Of a stretch of 64,000 bases of DNA, positions 50,320-59,656 are shown in pieces. The notes under the pieces were generated by a model, which was given only the letters and a program-made list of their open reading frames with translations, did no database searches and was not told where the DNA came from. The stretch is from Terrimicrobium sacchariphilum. Its GTDB lineage: Bacteria > Verrucomicrobiota > Verrucomicrobiia > Chthoniobacterales > Terrimicrobiaceae. The stretch covers positions 248,001 to 312,000 of the forward strand of contig NZ_BDCO01000002.1 of the NCBI RefSeq assembly GCF_001613545.1, in the 5' to 3' direction. The position numbers and the translations under genes are program-made. Position 1 is the first letter of the stretch. Each line of letters starts with the position of its first letter.

Positions 50320-51082
50320 AACGTTCGAAAATCTTGAGTCCGCTCGCGAGACTTTTTGGGTATGCGCTCCAGTCGAGATCGCTCCGCAGGTATTTCTCCC
50401 AATCCGATTTCACGCTGTTCGTACCGGTGGCATGGGAGGAAAAGCCGTTACGCAGAGCGGAAATCTTCGCGGGATTGGCGGTGAGAAGTTCCAGCGTTTT
50501 GTCATCGACCACGGCGATGCCCACCGAGGCGGCCCTCGGCCGGTTGGTCGCGATATAATTGGTCGACATCGAGCCGTCTGCGTAGACGAACTGGATCTGG
50601 AATCCGACTACGCCCGGCGCCGTATCGCGGGATACCGCGCCCGCTGGCGCGTTGCTCTCGCCAAAGGCGGGCGTTCCGGCGGCATTCCATGCCTGTGCGA
50701 GATCCGCACGCTGGAGTATGGTGTTAGTCGATGGGCCGAGATCATATTGCACCCAGGACAGATTGCGGGTGAGCGAGGCATTGCCGCCGAATCCCGGTCG
50801 TTCCGTGAAGAACGCGATCGTCTGGTTGGGGAATGCTGGCAGATCCTTGCGGTATACGCCGCCTTGCAGGTCGCGGGTCAGCAGGTCCATCATCGCGCGG
50901 CCTTTCGTAAAGTTGTTCACCTTGGCCTGCCCGGTGATCCACGTCTGGCTGGTTGCCGACAGCATCTGTGCAAGGACCACAGAGATCAGCGCCAGCACGG
51001 CCGTGGCCACCAGGAGCTCGATGAGCGTGAAGGCACCGCTGCCCGGCTTGCGCTGGAAGGGAATGTCAATACAAGGTGACAT
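50303..51082 (-). CDS. Verru_Chthon cassette protein C
   Basis: 259-residue prepilin-like protein: short basic leader, cleavage in GSGAFTLIELLVATAVLALISVVLAQML, then a soluble domain with TKGRAMMDLLTRDLQGGVYR and many Asn/Gln-rich strands, the pattern of cassette protein C. The start at 51082 (MSPCID) gives a 17-bp overlap with protein B; an ATG at 51112 would lengthen the leader by 10 residues. PulJ/GspJ-like minor pseudopilin topology. Confidence 0.87.
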   Translation of the reverse strand: MSPCIDIPFQRKPGSGAFTLIELLVATAVLALISVVLAQMLSATSQTWITGQAKVNNFTKGRAMMDLLTRDLQGGVYRKDLPAFPNQTIAFFTERPGFGGNASLTRNLSWVQYDLGPSTNTILQRADLAQAWNAAGTPAFGESNAPAGAVSRDTAPGVVGFQIQFVYADGSMSTNYIATNRPRAASVGIAVVDDKTLELLTANPAKISALRNGFSSHATGTNSVKSDWEKYLRSDLDWSAYPKSLASGLKIFERYVSLP

Positions 51083-51524
51083 AGGAGGAAACCTCGTATC
51101 GCCCGGCGGCATTGGACAGTGCGGCCTGGTATGGCCAGCTCAGCATGAGATACACCCTGGCGATCCGGGGACCCGTTTCGGAGTTTGTCCCCGCCCGGCA
51201 GATGATGCGATAGGTCGGAGTGCTGTTGGTTCGGCCATCCAATCCGACAAGCCCGCCTCCGGACGGATAGATGTCGGCAAACCCATTGGTCAGCGCTGCG
51301 GCTGGGATGGCAAAGCTGGGGAGATTTGTGTCGCCGGCTGCCGCGACGCGAGTGGCGAGAATTTGGGAGGCAAGGTTTGCAGCCTGGACCTGCTCCTCGG
51401 ACTCCCGACCCGCCCGTAATCCGGTGCTGAACAAACCCAGCAGGGCGACCAGGACAAAGGCGCAGATACCGAGGGCCAGCACCACCTCGACCAGTGAAAA
51501 CCCCTTTCTGCCGTCCTTGCTCAT
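51066..51524 (-). CDS. Verru_Chthon cassette protein B
   Basis: 152-residue prepilin-like protein. RKGFSLVEVVLALGICAFVLVALLGLFSTGL at residues 6-36 is the leader and membrane helix; the E at +5 after the cleavage Gly is present. The soluble part is short (AANLASQILATRVAAAG), like GspI/PulI minor pseudopilins. Between protein D (2 bp upstream) and protein C (overlapping), it is in the cassette operon. Confidence 0.88.
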   Translation of the reverse strand: MSKDGRKGFSLVEVVLALGICAFVLVALLGLFSTGLRAGRESEEQVQAANLASQILATRVAAAGDTNLPSFAIPAAALTNGFADIYPSGGGLVGLDGRTNSTPTYRIICRAGTNSETGPRIARVYLMLSWPYQAALSNAAGRYEVSSYVTLY

Positions 51525-51526
51525 TA

Positions 51527-52213
51527 TCAGGGGCGGTATACCGCGGTCTGGCCCGTGAGGCCGTTGACGCGCAGCACAGCCACGTTGTTGGCATCTCCGG
51601 CCTTTCCGCGGGTCGGATGCAGTCCGAACTCGATCACATCGATGACGCTGGATGAGACGCGGGCTTCCCCTGTGGGCGTAAATTGGATGACGCGGCTGAA
51701 ATCGATCAGGGAGGCGGCTCCGGGGAGCTTGACGCGGAAGACGGCGGTATTATCTGACGGCGTGTTGGTGATCGAGGTCGCGCTCTTTCCGTCCAGGCCT
51801 GGGATCTCGTTCTTGGTATATTTCCCAGCCTCCTCGAAGCGCATTTGATCAAATGTGCGCGGACGCGTGATGAGATCGATCTGGTCATTTGGTACGGTGC
51901 CGTAGTCTGACCATGGCTGGGGATCGGTGCCGGACTTGGAGGCGAGTACCACCATGCTGAGTTCGTCCCCATTTGGGCCATTGGGGTTGGGACGCAGGGC
52001 GACCCAGACGTAGGTATTGCGGGAGATGGCATACTGCCGTGCCTGGTCGAGCGTGCCGGAAAGCTCGATCAGAGATTGGGTCATCTGGCTGCCTTTGGCC
52101 ATGGAGCTGAGGGCGGGTGCAGCGAGGGAAACGAGGACGCTCATCACGGCGATCACCGTCAGGAGCTCCACGAGAGTGAAGCCATGGCCTTGATTGCGAG
52201 CGGTGGTTTTCAT
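51527..52213 (-). CDS. Verru_Chthon cassette protein D
   Basis: 228-residue prepilin-like protein, GspH-like. The leader MKTTARNQGHG is followed by FTLVELLTVIAVMSVLVSLAAPALSSM and a soluble domain with TLDQARQYAISRNTYVWVAL and FTPTGEARV, typical of GspH/FimT minor pilins. First gene of the D-B-C-A operon. Together the four proteins form a complete set of major and minor pseudopilins without secretion ATPase or platform protein nearby. Confidence 0.88.
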   Translation of the reverse strand: MKTTARNQGHGFTLVELLTVIAVMSVLVSLAAPALSSMAKGSQMTQSLIELSGTLDQARQYAISRNTYVWVALRPNPNGPNGDELSMVVLASKSGTDPQPWSDYGTVPNDQIDLITRPRTFDQMRFEEAGKYTKNEIPGLDGKSATSITNTPSDNTAVFRVKLPGAASLIDFSRVIQFTPTGEARVSSSVIDVIEFGLHPTRGKAGDANNVAVLRVNGLTGQTAVYRP

Positions 52214-52671
52214 GAGGGGCGTGTGGTGTTTTCTCCGCGCCGAATTGGTTTTTCTCCTCGGATCGATTCTCCAGCTGCTGGAAATGATCAGGCCGGGGGA
52301 TTGCCCAATTTCGGGTGATTACGAGGGCACTGTAGTCCGGGGGCTTCGATGGACGGTAGTCGGATGCCGATTGCCATTATGTCGTTTTCCGATGGGGGGG
52401 ATGAACGGATTAAGGTGGGGGTGTTAGGGAAAGCGGTGCTTTCCGGGAATGCTTCCTACGTTAAAGGGGGGACAGATATTTTACCTTTGGGAAGCGAGGT
52501 ATGCAACCCGCGGCATCGGGGGGGCGGCTTGTCGGCGCGAGGTGGCTTTATCCTGCCGGGAAAGCCTGTTTTGGCAGCCGATCCGACATGAAATGACACA
52601 TCTGGCGTCGGGTGGAGACTCACGCTCCCGCTTCCTTTGAGGGCAGGATTCAACGGTCCACCCACCTCACC
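52214..52671. other. Intergenic region between cassette operon and PEP-CTERM gene
   Basis: 458 bp holding the divergent promoters of the cassette (minus) and the PEP-CTERM gene (plus). A 7-bp hairpin GGAAAGC-GGT-GCTTTCC is at 52428-52444. Short open frames here have no domain or convincing ribosome-binding site. Nothing else is recognised. Confidence 0.5.
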
Positions 52672-53532
52672 ATGAACCGAAGTCTCAACTCCCTCACCGC
52701 ATCCCTTCTGGCTGTTCTTCTCGTTGCAGGTTACGCCCGCGCTGCCACGGTCATCGACTTCACGTCTGCCGAAGGCTATACGAATGGCGTTCTTAACAAC
52801 CAACCTGGAGCCTCTCCAGTCTGGAAAACAACAGGAACCTCAAGCTTCACGGGATTTCAGGTCGACGCGTCGAATGGCGGTTCTGTCGCGCTGGACACGA
52901 CGGCGAGCAGTAAGCTCGCGGGTTATGCGACTCCGGTCTATTTCATGTCGAGCGGACCCGTCACGATGACGATGGACTTTCAATTTACGCAGGCGACTGC
53001 ATCAGTGGGTTCGGCGACCAATGCCTTTGGACTGGTTTTTGCGTCGAGTCAGAATGCCGGAGGCTCTGCTACTGGACTGGCTTGGATTGGCCGCTCGGCT
53101 AACACGACCGATGGCTATCGCCTGACCGCCTTTGGCTCCAGTTCCGCGCTAGTAACGGGCACGCAGTTGGGATTAAACTCGGCGTCATCGGACAATCTTT
53201 CCGATGTGATCAGGTTGACCCTCACCCTGACGGCCGTGACTTCCACCTCCTGGAACGGGACGGCAACTTTGTATAATGTGACGACCGGAACGCAGATCGC
53301 AAACCTCGTGAAGAACGGCATTACTTCGGCGGCCGATCTTAACAATGCCATGTACGGCGGATTTCAGATTGGCTCCGGCACCCAGATGTCGTCCTCCAAT
53401 CTCGCAAATGCCTCGGTGCTCAGCTACACGACGACCGCAGTTCCCGAACCCGGTACCTATGCTTTGCTGGGATTGGGCCTGGGAGGCATGGCGTTCGTTA
53501 TCCGCCGACGAAAGGCTCTGAGCTCTCGCTAA
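52672..53532 (+). CDS. Short PEP-CTERM exported protein
   Basis: 286-residue exported protein: signal peptide (MNRSLNSLTASLLAVLLVAG, cleavage near YARA-AT), a single beta-sandwich domain (about 25-250) with IDFTSAEGYTNGVLNNQPGASPVW at its start, resembling lectin-like domains of other PEP-CTERM proteins, then VPEPGTYALLGLGLGG, a membrane helix and RRRKALSSR. The in-frame extension upstream of 52672 lacks homology. It is followed by a hairpin with a T-rich end. Function unknown; a surface lectin-like role is inferred from the fold pattern. Confidence 0.88.
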   Translation: MNRSLNSLTASLLAVLLVAGYARAATVIDFTSAEGYTNGVLNNQPGASPVWKTTGTSSFTGFQVDASNGGSVALDTTASSKLAGYATPVYFMSSGPVTMTMDFQFTQATASVGSATNAFGLVFASSQNAGGSATGLAWIGRSANTTDGYRLTAFGSSSALVTGTQLGLNSASSDNLSDVIRLTLTLTAVTSTSWNGTATLYNVTTGTQIANLVKNGITSAADLNNAMYGGFQIGSGTQMSSSNLANASVLSYTTTAVPEPGTYALLGLGLGGMAFVIRRRKALSSR

Positions 53533-53557
53533 GTTTACCCCGTGAGGGGGTAGGACG

Positions 53558-53590
53558 CCCTGGTGAATCCCGGTTACGGGTTCATCAGGG
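53558..53590 (+). terminator. Intrinsic terminator of the PEP-CTERM gene
   Basis: CCCTGGTGAATCCCG / CGGGTTCATCAGGG stem with one bulged base and a GTTA loop, followed by TTCTTGCGTTTTT. It ends at the stop codon of the convergent AraC regulator gene and could also serve that transcript. Confidence 0.65.
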
Positions 53591-53602
53591 TTCTTGCGTT
53601 TT

Positions 53603-54583
53603 TCAGGCCGGCGCTTTGCCCAAGGCTTCCTTTTGATACTGCCCGGGAGTCATTCCCGTGACACGCCGGAAGACTTTGCTGAAGTGCACACGGTCGGAGA
53701 ATCCGGCCTGGTCTGCGGCCATGCCGATATCGATCTTTGGGTTTTCCAATAGCAGCTTGGCGCGCTCGATGCGCGTATGCTGAATGTAAACACTGAGGTC
53801 GGTACCCGTATGCTGCTTGAATTTCCGGCTGAGAAAATCCGGGTGGCAGCGTAGGTGCGCGGCGAGGTCTTTGACGATCAGCGGTTCGTCGATGTGCGAG
53901 GTGATGAAATGCATCGCCTCCTTCACCACATATGGGGAGGACTCGGGATCGTCGTAGGGGAATCGCTGTGATCGGCGACGATAAAGATCGGGGCGCACTC
54001 CTGCGGCTTCGCAAAAATACTCGGCGAGACGGACGACCGTCTTCAATGTTTCCCGGTGTCTTGGGATTGATGATGGCTCGATCATCGAGATTCCACCGAG
54101 TTCCTTCAGGTAGGTTTCGGGATCGATGCCGAAGCGCGTGCAATGACGGCGGATGCGGCGGCGGGACGCCCCTTCCTTGCCCTTGACCAGCACCGAACCG
54201 TAGTAAAAAACGCCCAGTGTCCAGCCGCGAAAGATCAATGGCTCAGCCATGTCGAAGAGGCCGAGATGGCAGTATCCGGAGACGCCTTCGCGACGGTGAT
54301 ATACGAGCCGGTTTACCGCAGCCTTGTTGCGGATGCAGTGCTTCCGTCCGTGAGCGTCGGATTTGATAAACTCACAGAAGTCGCATGAGTGCGTGAGATG
54401 CAGCCAGTCGAGCTTCATCTGCGGCACGTCTTCGTGCCACCCGGTACTCCACCCGGTGAAGTCGTCAAAGCTCATGTGCAGGCCGGTCTCCTGCTCGAAG
54501 GCAACCATGACGGCCTGGATCAGGGGAACCTTCTCGAGAAGCGGCTCCGGGGACATTGGGATGGGGGGTGTGGAAGCAGTCAT
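53603..54583 (-). CDS. AraC-family regulator with PocR-type sensor domain
   Basis: 326-residue transcription factor. Residues about 20-180 form a PocR-like ligand-sensing domain with the Cys set C67, C70, C83 and C105 (HSCDFCEF, HCIRN, GYCHLGL), known in regulators of small-molecule use. Residues about 225-325 are the two AraC helix-turn-helices (IVKDLAAHLRCHPDFLSRKFKQ; IGMAADQAGFSDRVHFSKVFRRVTGMTPGQY). The start at 54583 is chosen; the frame is open upstream but only leads into the divergent promoter. It is divergent from an FAD oxidoreductase, its likely target. Confidence 0.9.
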   Translation of the reverse strand: MTASTPPIPMSPEPLLEKVPLIQAVMVAFEQETGLHMSFDDFTGWSTGWHEDVPQMKLDWLHLTHSCDFCEFIKSDAHGRKHCIRNKAAVNRLVYHRREGVSGYCHLGLFDMAEPLIFRGWTLGVFYYGSVLVKGKEGASRRRIRRHCTRFGIDPETYLKELGGISMIEPSSIPRHRETLKTVVRLAEYFCEAAGVRPDLYRRRSQRFPYDDPESSPYVVKEAMHFITSHIDEPLIVKDLAAHLRCHPDFLSRKFKQHTGTDLSVYIQHTRIERAKLLLENPKIDIGMAADQAGFSDRVHFSKVFRRVTGMTPGQYQKEALGKAPA

Positions 54584-54686
54584 CGGAAGACGACACAAGT
54601 CGAATCGGCAAGGGACTAACGATTCATCATCAAAGCATACAATATCCCTTTTATCAACCGGCAACGCCGGATTCCTGCTCAGTGCC

Positions 54687-56126
54687 ATGCCTAACTATCC
54701 CGAGACTTTTTCTCATATGGCGGATGATCTGCCATCCATTCCTTTATCGCAGGAAGCGCCGCTGGTGCAGCGATTGGCGGTGCGTGACGTGCCGTTTGAT
54801 GACTCATGGGATGTCATCGTCATCGGTGGAGGGCCATCGGGCTCCGCCGCTGCCACTGCGGCCGCCCGTGAGGGGGCGCGGACGCTCTTGATCGAATCGA
54901 CCGCATGCCTCGGTGGCTCGGGAACGAGTGCGCTGGTGCCTGCATGGACGCCATTTTCGGACCAGGAGAAAATGATCTACTGCGGGATCGCGGAGAAAGT
55001 CTTTACCACCGCCAAGGAAGGCATGGCGCACGTGAAAGACCAGGATCTCGACTGGGTTCCGATCGATGCCGAGCGGCTGAAGCGTGTATACGATCAGATC
55101 GTGACCGACTCCGGCGCGCACATCCTTTTCCAGACACTCCTGGCCGGAGTGGAGAAGGATGACGACGGCCGCATTACCTCCATCCTCGTGGCAAACAAGA
55201 AGGGCCTTACCGCCTTCCGGGCAGGTGTCTATGTGGATTGCAGCGGTGACGCGGATCTTTGCGCTTGGGCGGGAGCGGACTTTCAAAAGGGAGACAGTCT
55301 CGGCCAGATGCAGCCTGGCACCCTTTGCTTCACTCTCTCGAATGTCGACGAAAATGCCTATCTGAACGGCCCTGACCTGGGTTGGTGGAATCCCGAAAGC
55401 CCGATCCACGCCATCATCGCCTCGGGCCGCTACCCGGAGATTCCCGACAAGCACATGTGCCACAATCTCGTTGGCCCCGGGACGGTAGGGTTCAATGCCG
55501 GGCATGTGTGGGATGTCGACAATACCGACCCAGGGACCATGTCCCGTGGTATAATCAAGGGGCGCAAGCTGGCTTTTGCCTATCGCAATGCCCTGGCCGA
55601 GTTTCACCCTTCTGCCTTTGGCAATGCCTTCCTGGTGGCCACTGGCTCCGTGCTGGGGATACGGGAGACTCGCCGCATTCTCGGCGACTATGTTCTGCGC
55701 GCTGAGGACTATCTGGAGCGTCGCTCCTTTGAGGATGAAATCTGCCGCAACTGCTACTTCATTGACATGCATCTCACGAAAGAGGAGGCCAGAAGCAAGG
55801 GAGAGCTGGAGGCCGCTTTACGCTTCGATCGTTATAGGAAGGGTGAGTCCCATGGCATCCCATATCGATGCCTCACCCCGCATGGACTCAAGAATGTCCT
55901 GGTGGCCGGGCGCTCGATCTCCTGTGATCGAGCAGTGCAGGGCAGCGTGCGCATCATGCCTGTGTGTCTGGCCACCGGCGAGGCTGCAGGGATCGCGGCG
56001 GTTCATGCCTTGCGTCTGACGGATGTGGATGTGCACGCCGTCGATACGGAGCGGCTGAGGTCGCGGCTGCGGGAGATGGGGGCGTACCTGCCGGCAGAAC
56101 CCGCCGGGGTGCTTGTCAATACCTAG
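54687..56126 (+). CDS. FAD-dependent oxidoreductase (FAD_oxidored family)
   Basis: 479-residue flavoprotein. WDVIVIGGGPSGSAAATAAA (residues 41-60) is a complete Rossmann FAD motif and CLGGSGTSALVPAW is the following family signature. C-terminal motifs LGIRETRRILGDYVL, IPYRCLTPHGLKNVLVAGR and RIMPVCLATGEAAGIAAV match the family and the fragment at the start of the window. A start at 54687 is chosen since the upstream frame overlaps the divergent AraC gene; ATG 54717 is an alternative. No signal peptide. Under likely control of the divergent PocR/AraC regulator; the substrate is unknown. Confidence 0.88.
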   Translation: MPNYPETFSHMADDLPSIPLSQEAPLVQRLAVRDVPFDDSWDVIVIGGGPSGSAAATAAAREGARTLLIESTACLGGSGTSALVPAWTPFSDQEKMIYCGIAEKVFTTAKEGMAHVKDQDLDWVPIDAERLKRVYDQIVTDSGAHILFQTLLAGVEKDDDGRITSILVANKKGLTAFRAGVYVDCSGDADLCAWAGADFQKGDSLGQMQPGTLCFTLSNVDENAYLNGPDLGWWNPESPIHAIIASGRYPEIPDKHMCHNLVGPGTVGFNAGHVWDVDNTDPGTMSRGIIKGRKLAFAYRNALAEFHPSAFGNAFLVATGSVLGIRETRRILGDYVLRAEDYLERRSFEDEICRNCYFIDMHLTKEEARSKGELEAALRFDRYRKGESHGIPYRCLTPHGLKNVLVAGRSISCDRAVQGSVRIMPVCLATGEAAGIAAVHALRLTDVDVHAVDTERLRSRLREMGAYLPAEPAGVLVNT

Positions 56127-56143
56127 CGAGCGTCCCGTGCTGG

Positions 56144-56656
56144 CTAGTGCTCCAGTACTATTTCACGGAAGGTGAAGGTATTGTTGCTTTTTCCGATCCC
56201 GGCAAAACCCAGCACACAGAGGCTGCTCGCATTCTTGACGGTAAACTTGATCGTGAAATCGCTCCAATCCTGGTTCACGGTGATGTCCTTGCGCAGCAAG
56301 ACCTGCTGAGGGGCGTCCTGTGGATGAATGAAGACGATCGCCTTTCCTGGTTCCTCGGCCTTGGCCTGAAATCGGATGGTGTAGCTCTGGTCTGCCTCCA
56401 CCCCGCCAAACGAGCGATACACACGCACGTCCCCGGATGCGCCTGATTCTGAGGCCACGTCAGCCACGACCACCTGCAGGACGTTTTGACCGTCCTCGGT
56501 GATCACGGAGGCTGACACGCTCGCGCCGGGTGCACTTTTTGTGGTCCATGAGGCCGACCCGTCCTCCAGCCAGTCATTGCTGATCTGCTCTGCGCACAGA
56601 AAAGACTGCGAGAGAACGGTCATGGACAGGACGACGAAGGATTTGTGGATGTTCAT
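56144..56656 (-). CDS. Secreted carbohydrate-binding-like protein (CBM4/9-like fold)
   Basis: 170-residue exported protein. The signal peptide ends near SFLCA-EQ. A single jelly-roll domain follows (SNDWLEDGSASWTTKS...YTIRFQAKAEEPGKAIVFIH...VNQDWSDFTIKFTVKN...FTFREIVLEH), the pattern of CBM4/9 or CBM22-type sugar-binding modules. There is no catalytic part. It is 51 bp after the GH1 gene on the same strand, so probably co-transcribed with it. Cell-surface or soluble sugar capture is inferred. Confidence 0.7.
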   Translation of the reverse strand: MNIHKSFVVLSMTVLSQSFLCAEQISNDWLEDGSASWTTKSAPGASVSASVITEDGQNVLQVVVADVASESGASGDVRVYRSFGGVEADQSYTIRFQAKAEEPGKAIVFIHPQDAPQQVLLRKDITVNQDWSDFTIKFTVKNASSLCVLGFAGIGKSNNTFTFREIVLEH

Positions 56657-56707
56657 TATGGGAGGGATGGTGGGGATTTTACTTTGGGCGACTGCATGGT
56701 GCCAGTT

Positions 56708-58081
56708 TCAACCGAGCGCAGCGCCGTTGCTGCGGATTATCCCGGCGTACCACGATCCGGAGTCCTTCAGTGTGCGCTTGAGGGTTTGGTAGTCGATATG
56801 GATCAGTCCAAACCGATGCTTGTACCCTTCGCCCCATTCAAAGTTATCCATGAGCGACCAATGAAAATACCCTTCCACTCGTACGCCATCAGCTATGGCC
56901 CGGCGGAGCTGGCGCAGATACTTTGCGAGGAAGTCAATGCGTCCTGCATCATGGACCATTCCGTCGTCGGCCACCCAGTCGGCATGGGACAGCCCGTTCT
57001 CGGTGATGATGATCGGCAGCTTGTAGCGGTCATGGAGGAATTTTGGCGTCCAGAATAGGGCGTCCGGAGTGACGGCCCACATGAAGTGCGTGTGCGGATA
57101 CCCTGCGGGGAGCTTTGCCGCGATGGGCTTTCCGTCAGAGTCTGCCTTTACAATGCCATTGCTGTAGACATTGCAGCCGTAGAAATCCAATGGCTGGCAG
57201 ATGGTCTTCATTTCCTGGTCGGTGAATTTCGGCACGGCCTCGCCATATGCTTCCAGGCCAGCTTCCGGATACTGACCGAGCACGACCGGGTCGGCCCACC
57301 AGGTGGCGTTCCAGACGCTGTTCGGATGCACCTCGGCCATGGCGGCCATGGCGGCGGCCTGATCTTCCGGGGAATCGGTGGCTGGGGAGTATCCGGCCCC
57401 CACCGGAGCCCAGCCGATTCTAGCCGGGACCTTTGACTCGGCTCGGATCACCTGCGCCGCCAGCCCATGGGCGATCAGGCAATGATGTGCGGCCAGCAGT
57501 GTCTCGCGGAGACCGACCTGCAGGCCCGGCGCATGCTGGGCGCCGGTGAAATATCCCAATCCGATGAAACATTGCGGCTCGTTCAGGGTGATCCAGTGAC
57601 GGATACGATCGGAGAATCGCGATACGACGACCGAGGCGTAGTCGGCAAACCACTTTGGTGCGTCCGGGTTCAGCCATCCTCCACGGAGGAAAAGCTGATA
57701 CGGCAGATCCCAGTGATACAGCGTTGCCCAAGGCGTAATACCTGTTTCCAGCAGGGCATCCACCAGTCGATCATAGAAATCGAGTCCCTTTGCATTGATG
57801 GCTCCCGTACCATCCGGAATGATGCGCGGCCACGAGAAGCTGAAGCGGTACGCTTGCAGGCCGATCTGTCGCATGAGTGCAACATCCTCGGGATAGCGAT
57901 GATAATGATCACAGGCGACATCGCCGGTGTGTCCCTCCCAGACCTTGCCGTCATGGGAAAACAAATCCCAGATCGACGGCCCCTTTCCATCGGCATCCCA
58001 TGCGCCCTCGATCTGATAGGAGGCGGTCGCTGCCCCCCAGGTGAAACCTGCCGGAAATTGAAGAGAGGATAACGTTTTCAA
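56708..58081 (-). CDS. Glycoside hydrolase family 1 beta-glucosidase
   Basis: 457-residue cytoplasmic retaining beta-glycosidase. FPAGFTWGAATASYQIEGAW is the GH1 N-terminal signature; the acid/base is E168 in TLNEP and the nucleophile is E361 in ITENG, with the WSLMDNFEWGEGY aglycone/glucose-binding segment near 405-418. Length and all key residues match the family. It releases glucose or related sugars from beta-linked oligosaccharides. It lies between an SGNH esterase gene upstream and a carbohydrate-binding protein downstream on the same strand. Confidence 0.95.
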   Translation of the reverse strand: MKTLSSLQFPAGFTWGAATASYQIEGAWDADGKGPSIWDLFSHDGKVWEGHTGDVACDHYHRYPEDVALMRQIGLQAYRFSFSWPRIIPDGTGAINAKGLDFYDRLVDALLETGITPWATLYHWDLPYQLFLRGGWLNPDAPKWFADYASVVVSRFSDRIRHWITLNEPQCFIGLGYFTGAQHAPGLQVGLRETLLAAHHCLIAHGLAAQVIRAESKVPARIGWAPVGAGYSPATDSPEDQAAAMAAMAEVHPNSVWNATWWADPVVLGQYPEAGLEAYGEAVPKFTDQEMKTICQPLDFYGCNVYSNGIVKADSDGKPIAAKLPAGYPHTHFMWAVTPDALFWTPKFLHDRYKLPIIITENGLSHADWVADDGMVHDAGRIDFLAKYLRQLRRAIADGVRVEGYFHWSLMDNFEWGEGYKHRFGLIHIDYQTLKRTLKDSGSWYAGIIRSNGAALG

Positions 58082-58185
58082 GCACGGCGAGAATAACCCG
58101 GTCTCGCCACGCAGCGTGAGTCACCCTCCCGACGGAAGGAGTGCTTTTTCCCGACTTTTGCCGCCGTGGAAGGTTCCCTCAGAGC

Positions 58186-59364
58186 CTAGTCGGCCAACTG
58201 AACCGACGCTTTTCCCCCGGCGACGCAGAGACTTTCCAGTCGCAGTTCCTGGCCTGCGGCGAGATCGGGCAGGATCTCGATCATATGCTCGACGGCGGGA
58301 TCCAGGCCTTCGGCGAGGATTTGCACGAGACGCATGTTTCCATCAGCGCAAAGGGCGGAATATTTCTTGGGTTCGCCACCGTCGATTTTCACGACATAGC
58401 TGCCGGAGGTCTTCGTTTGCTCTCCGAAGAGCATCAGGTCGCTGCCGTACACGCGGAAGCGCAGCGGCTTGGCGCCGGGTGCGGCGATGGCGAGCGAGTC
58501 CATCCAGCGCGAGCAGACGAAGTCATAGGCGACGGCATTGCGATGCGGCTTGCCCTTGCTCCACCCTGCGGGCAGCGACGGCTGGGCGGCCAGCACGAGG
58601 CGGGTCACCGTCATGTATGTGTCGGCCTGGATCATTTTCTCCGGCACCGCGCACTTCAGGGACTTCGCGACGGCCTCCAGGTAGGCGGCCCAGGCGGCAT
58701 CCGCATAGAGCGCATATCCGGCGTCGCCGGGGTGCGTGTGATCCTCCGGCAGGTCCCAGAGTTGATCCGGTGAGGTTTTCCCTTCGGCAACGCGTGCCTT
58801 GGCGAGTGCCACCGCGTCCGCAATGGGCAATCCGTAGGCGGAGGCGATCTCCTTGTGCCTGGCATCGAGGGGGCGGGCTGGCGGGTTGGACTCGACGTCC
58901 TTTTTAGCGGGTAGGATCACCGCCACCATCGGCGCGCCGGTGCTCACGATGCGGCGGACGATCCCTTCATAGGCGGCGAGGCGATGAGGGTTCGGCTTGC
59001 CGTAGGGATCGTCGTTGATGGTGTAGTCGAGAAAGACGAGATCGGGCTTGTACGCGAGGACATCGCGCTCCAGCCGGAAGGAGGCGAGTTGCGAGCCGGT
59101 ACCGCCAATGGCGGCATCGTGAAACTGAAAGTGCGCCTTGGGATAGGTCTCTTCCAACTTGTGCTGAACGATGGCGCGATAGGAGGTCTGCTGCGGATTC
59201 GTCGACTGCGCGCCCCACGTCAGGCTCCCGCCGAGGAAAACGACGCTCAGGGTTTCGCCAGCGCGGGCCTTTTGGTCAAAGATGGCAAACTCGGGAGAAG
59301 GAGCGGTGGCGGCAATCGACGTCATGGCGAGGAGAAGTGAGAAAAACAGGGAGAGGCTCTTCAT
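58186..59364 (-). CDS. Secreted SGNH/GDSL-family esterase
   Basis: 392-residue exported hydrolase. The signal peptide ends near SIAATA. SGNH blocks: I, LGGSLTWGA with S47; II, IGGTGSQ with the Gly; III, LDYTINDD with the Asn; V, LPEDHTHPGDAG with the Asp-x-x-His dyad. The last 130 residues form a beta-sandwich (YVVKIDGGEPKKY), typical of carbohydrate esterases that deacetylate xylan or pectin. It is probably first in the GH1 operon. Removal of acetyl groups from polysaccharide before GH attack is inferred. Confidence 0.85.
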   Translation of the reverse strand: MKSLSLFFSLLLAMTSIAATAPSPEFAIFDQKARAGETLSVVFLGGSLTWGAQSTNPQQTSYRAIVQHKLEETYPKAHFQFHDAAIGGTGSQLASFRLERDVLAYKPDLVFLDYTINDDPYGKPNPHRLAAYEGIVRRIVSTGAPMVAVILPAKKDVESNPPARPLDARHKEIASAYGLPIADAVALAKARVAEGKTSPDQLWDLPEDHTHPGDAGYALYADAAWAAYLEAVAKSLKCAVPEKMIQADTYMTVTRLVLAAQPSLPAGWSKGKPHRNAVAYDFVCSRWMDSLAIAAPGAKPLRFRVYGSDLMLFGEQTKTSGSYVVKIDGGEPKKYSALCADGNMRLVQILAEGLDPAVEHMIEILPDLAAGQELRLESLCVAGGKASVQLAD

Positions 59365-59656
59365 GAATTTTGAGGGCGCATTCAGCGGATTGATTGCGCA
59401 GATATTCTTTTCTCATCACTCGCCGGTACAGGTAAAGCGGGATGACCGGCAGACGCAGCTTTCGTCTATCATGGAGGGAGGAATTGACGATGGAGCTTTA
59501 GACGACTATGTTGATCGCGTTATGAATTCATACCCTCACGGTGTGAAGAAATTCCGGGTCGCCGGTTCACCGCTCCATCGATGTTGCCCTCGACCAGGCT
59601 CTTGGTAGCTGGACTTCAGTGGCAAGCGAACCTTTACCCGCTGCCTTGAGCGTTCT
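59365..59656. other. Leader and promoter region upstream of metX
   Basis: 292 bp between the divergent SGNH esterase gene and the metX-type gene. I looked for an S-box (SAM-I) or other SAM-sensing leader and found no recognisable core, so control of metX is unassigned. The chosen metX start is uncertain and the leader may extend to 59788. Confidence 0.4.

Noticed and set aside
59401-59640. Possible SAM riboswitch upstream of metX
   Set aside because: No S-box core or other recognised SAM aptamer sequence could be found by eye.
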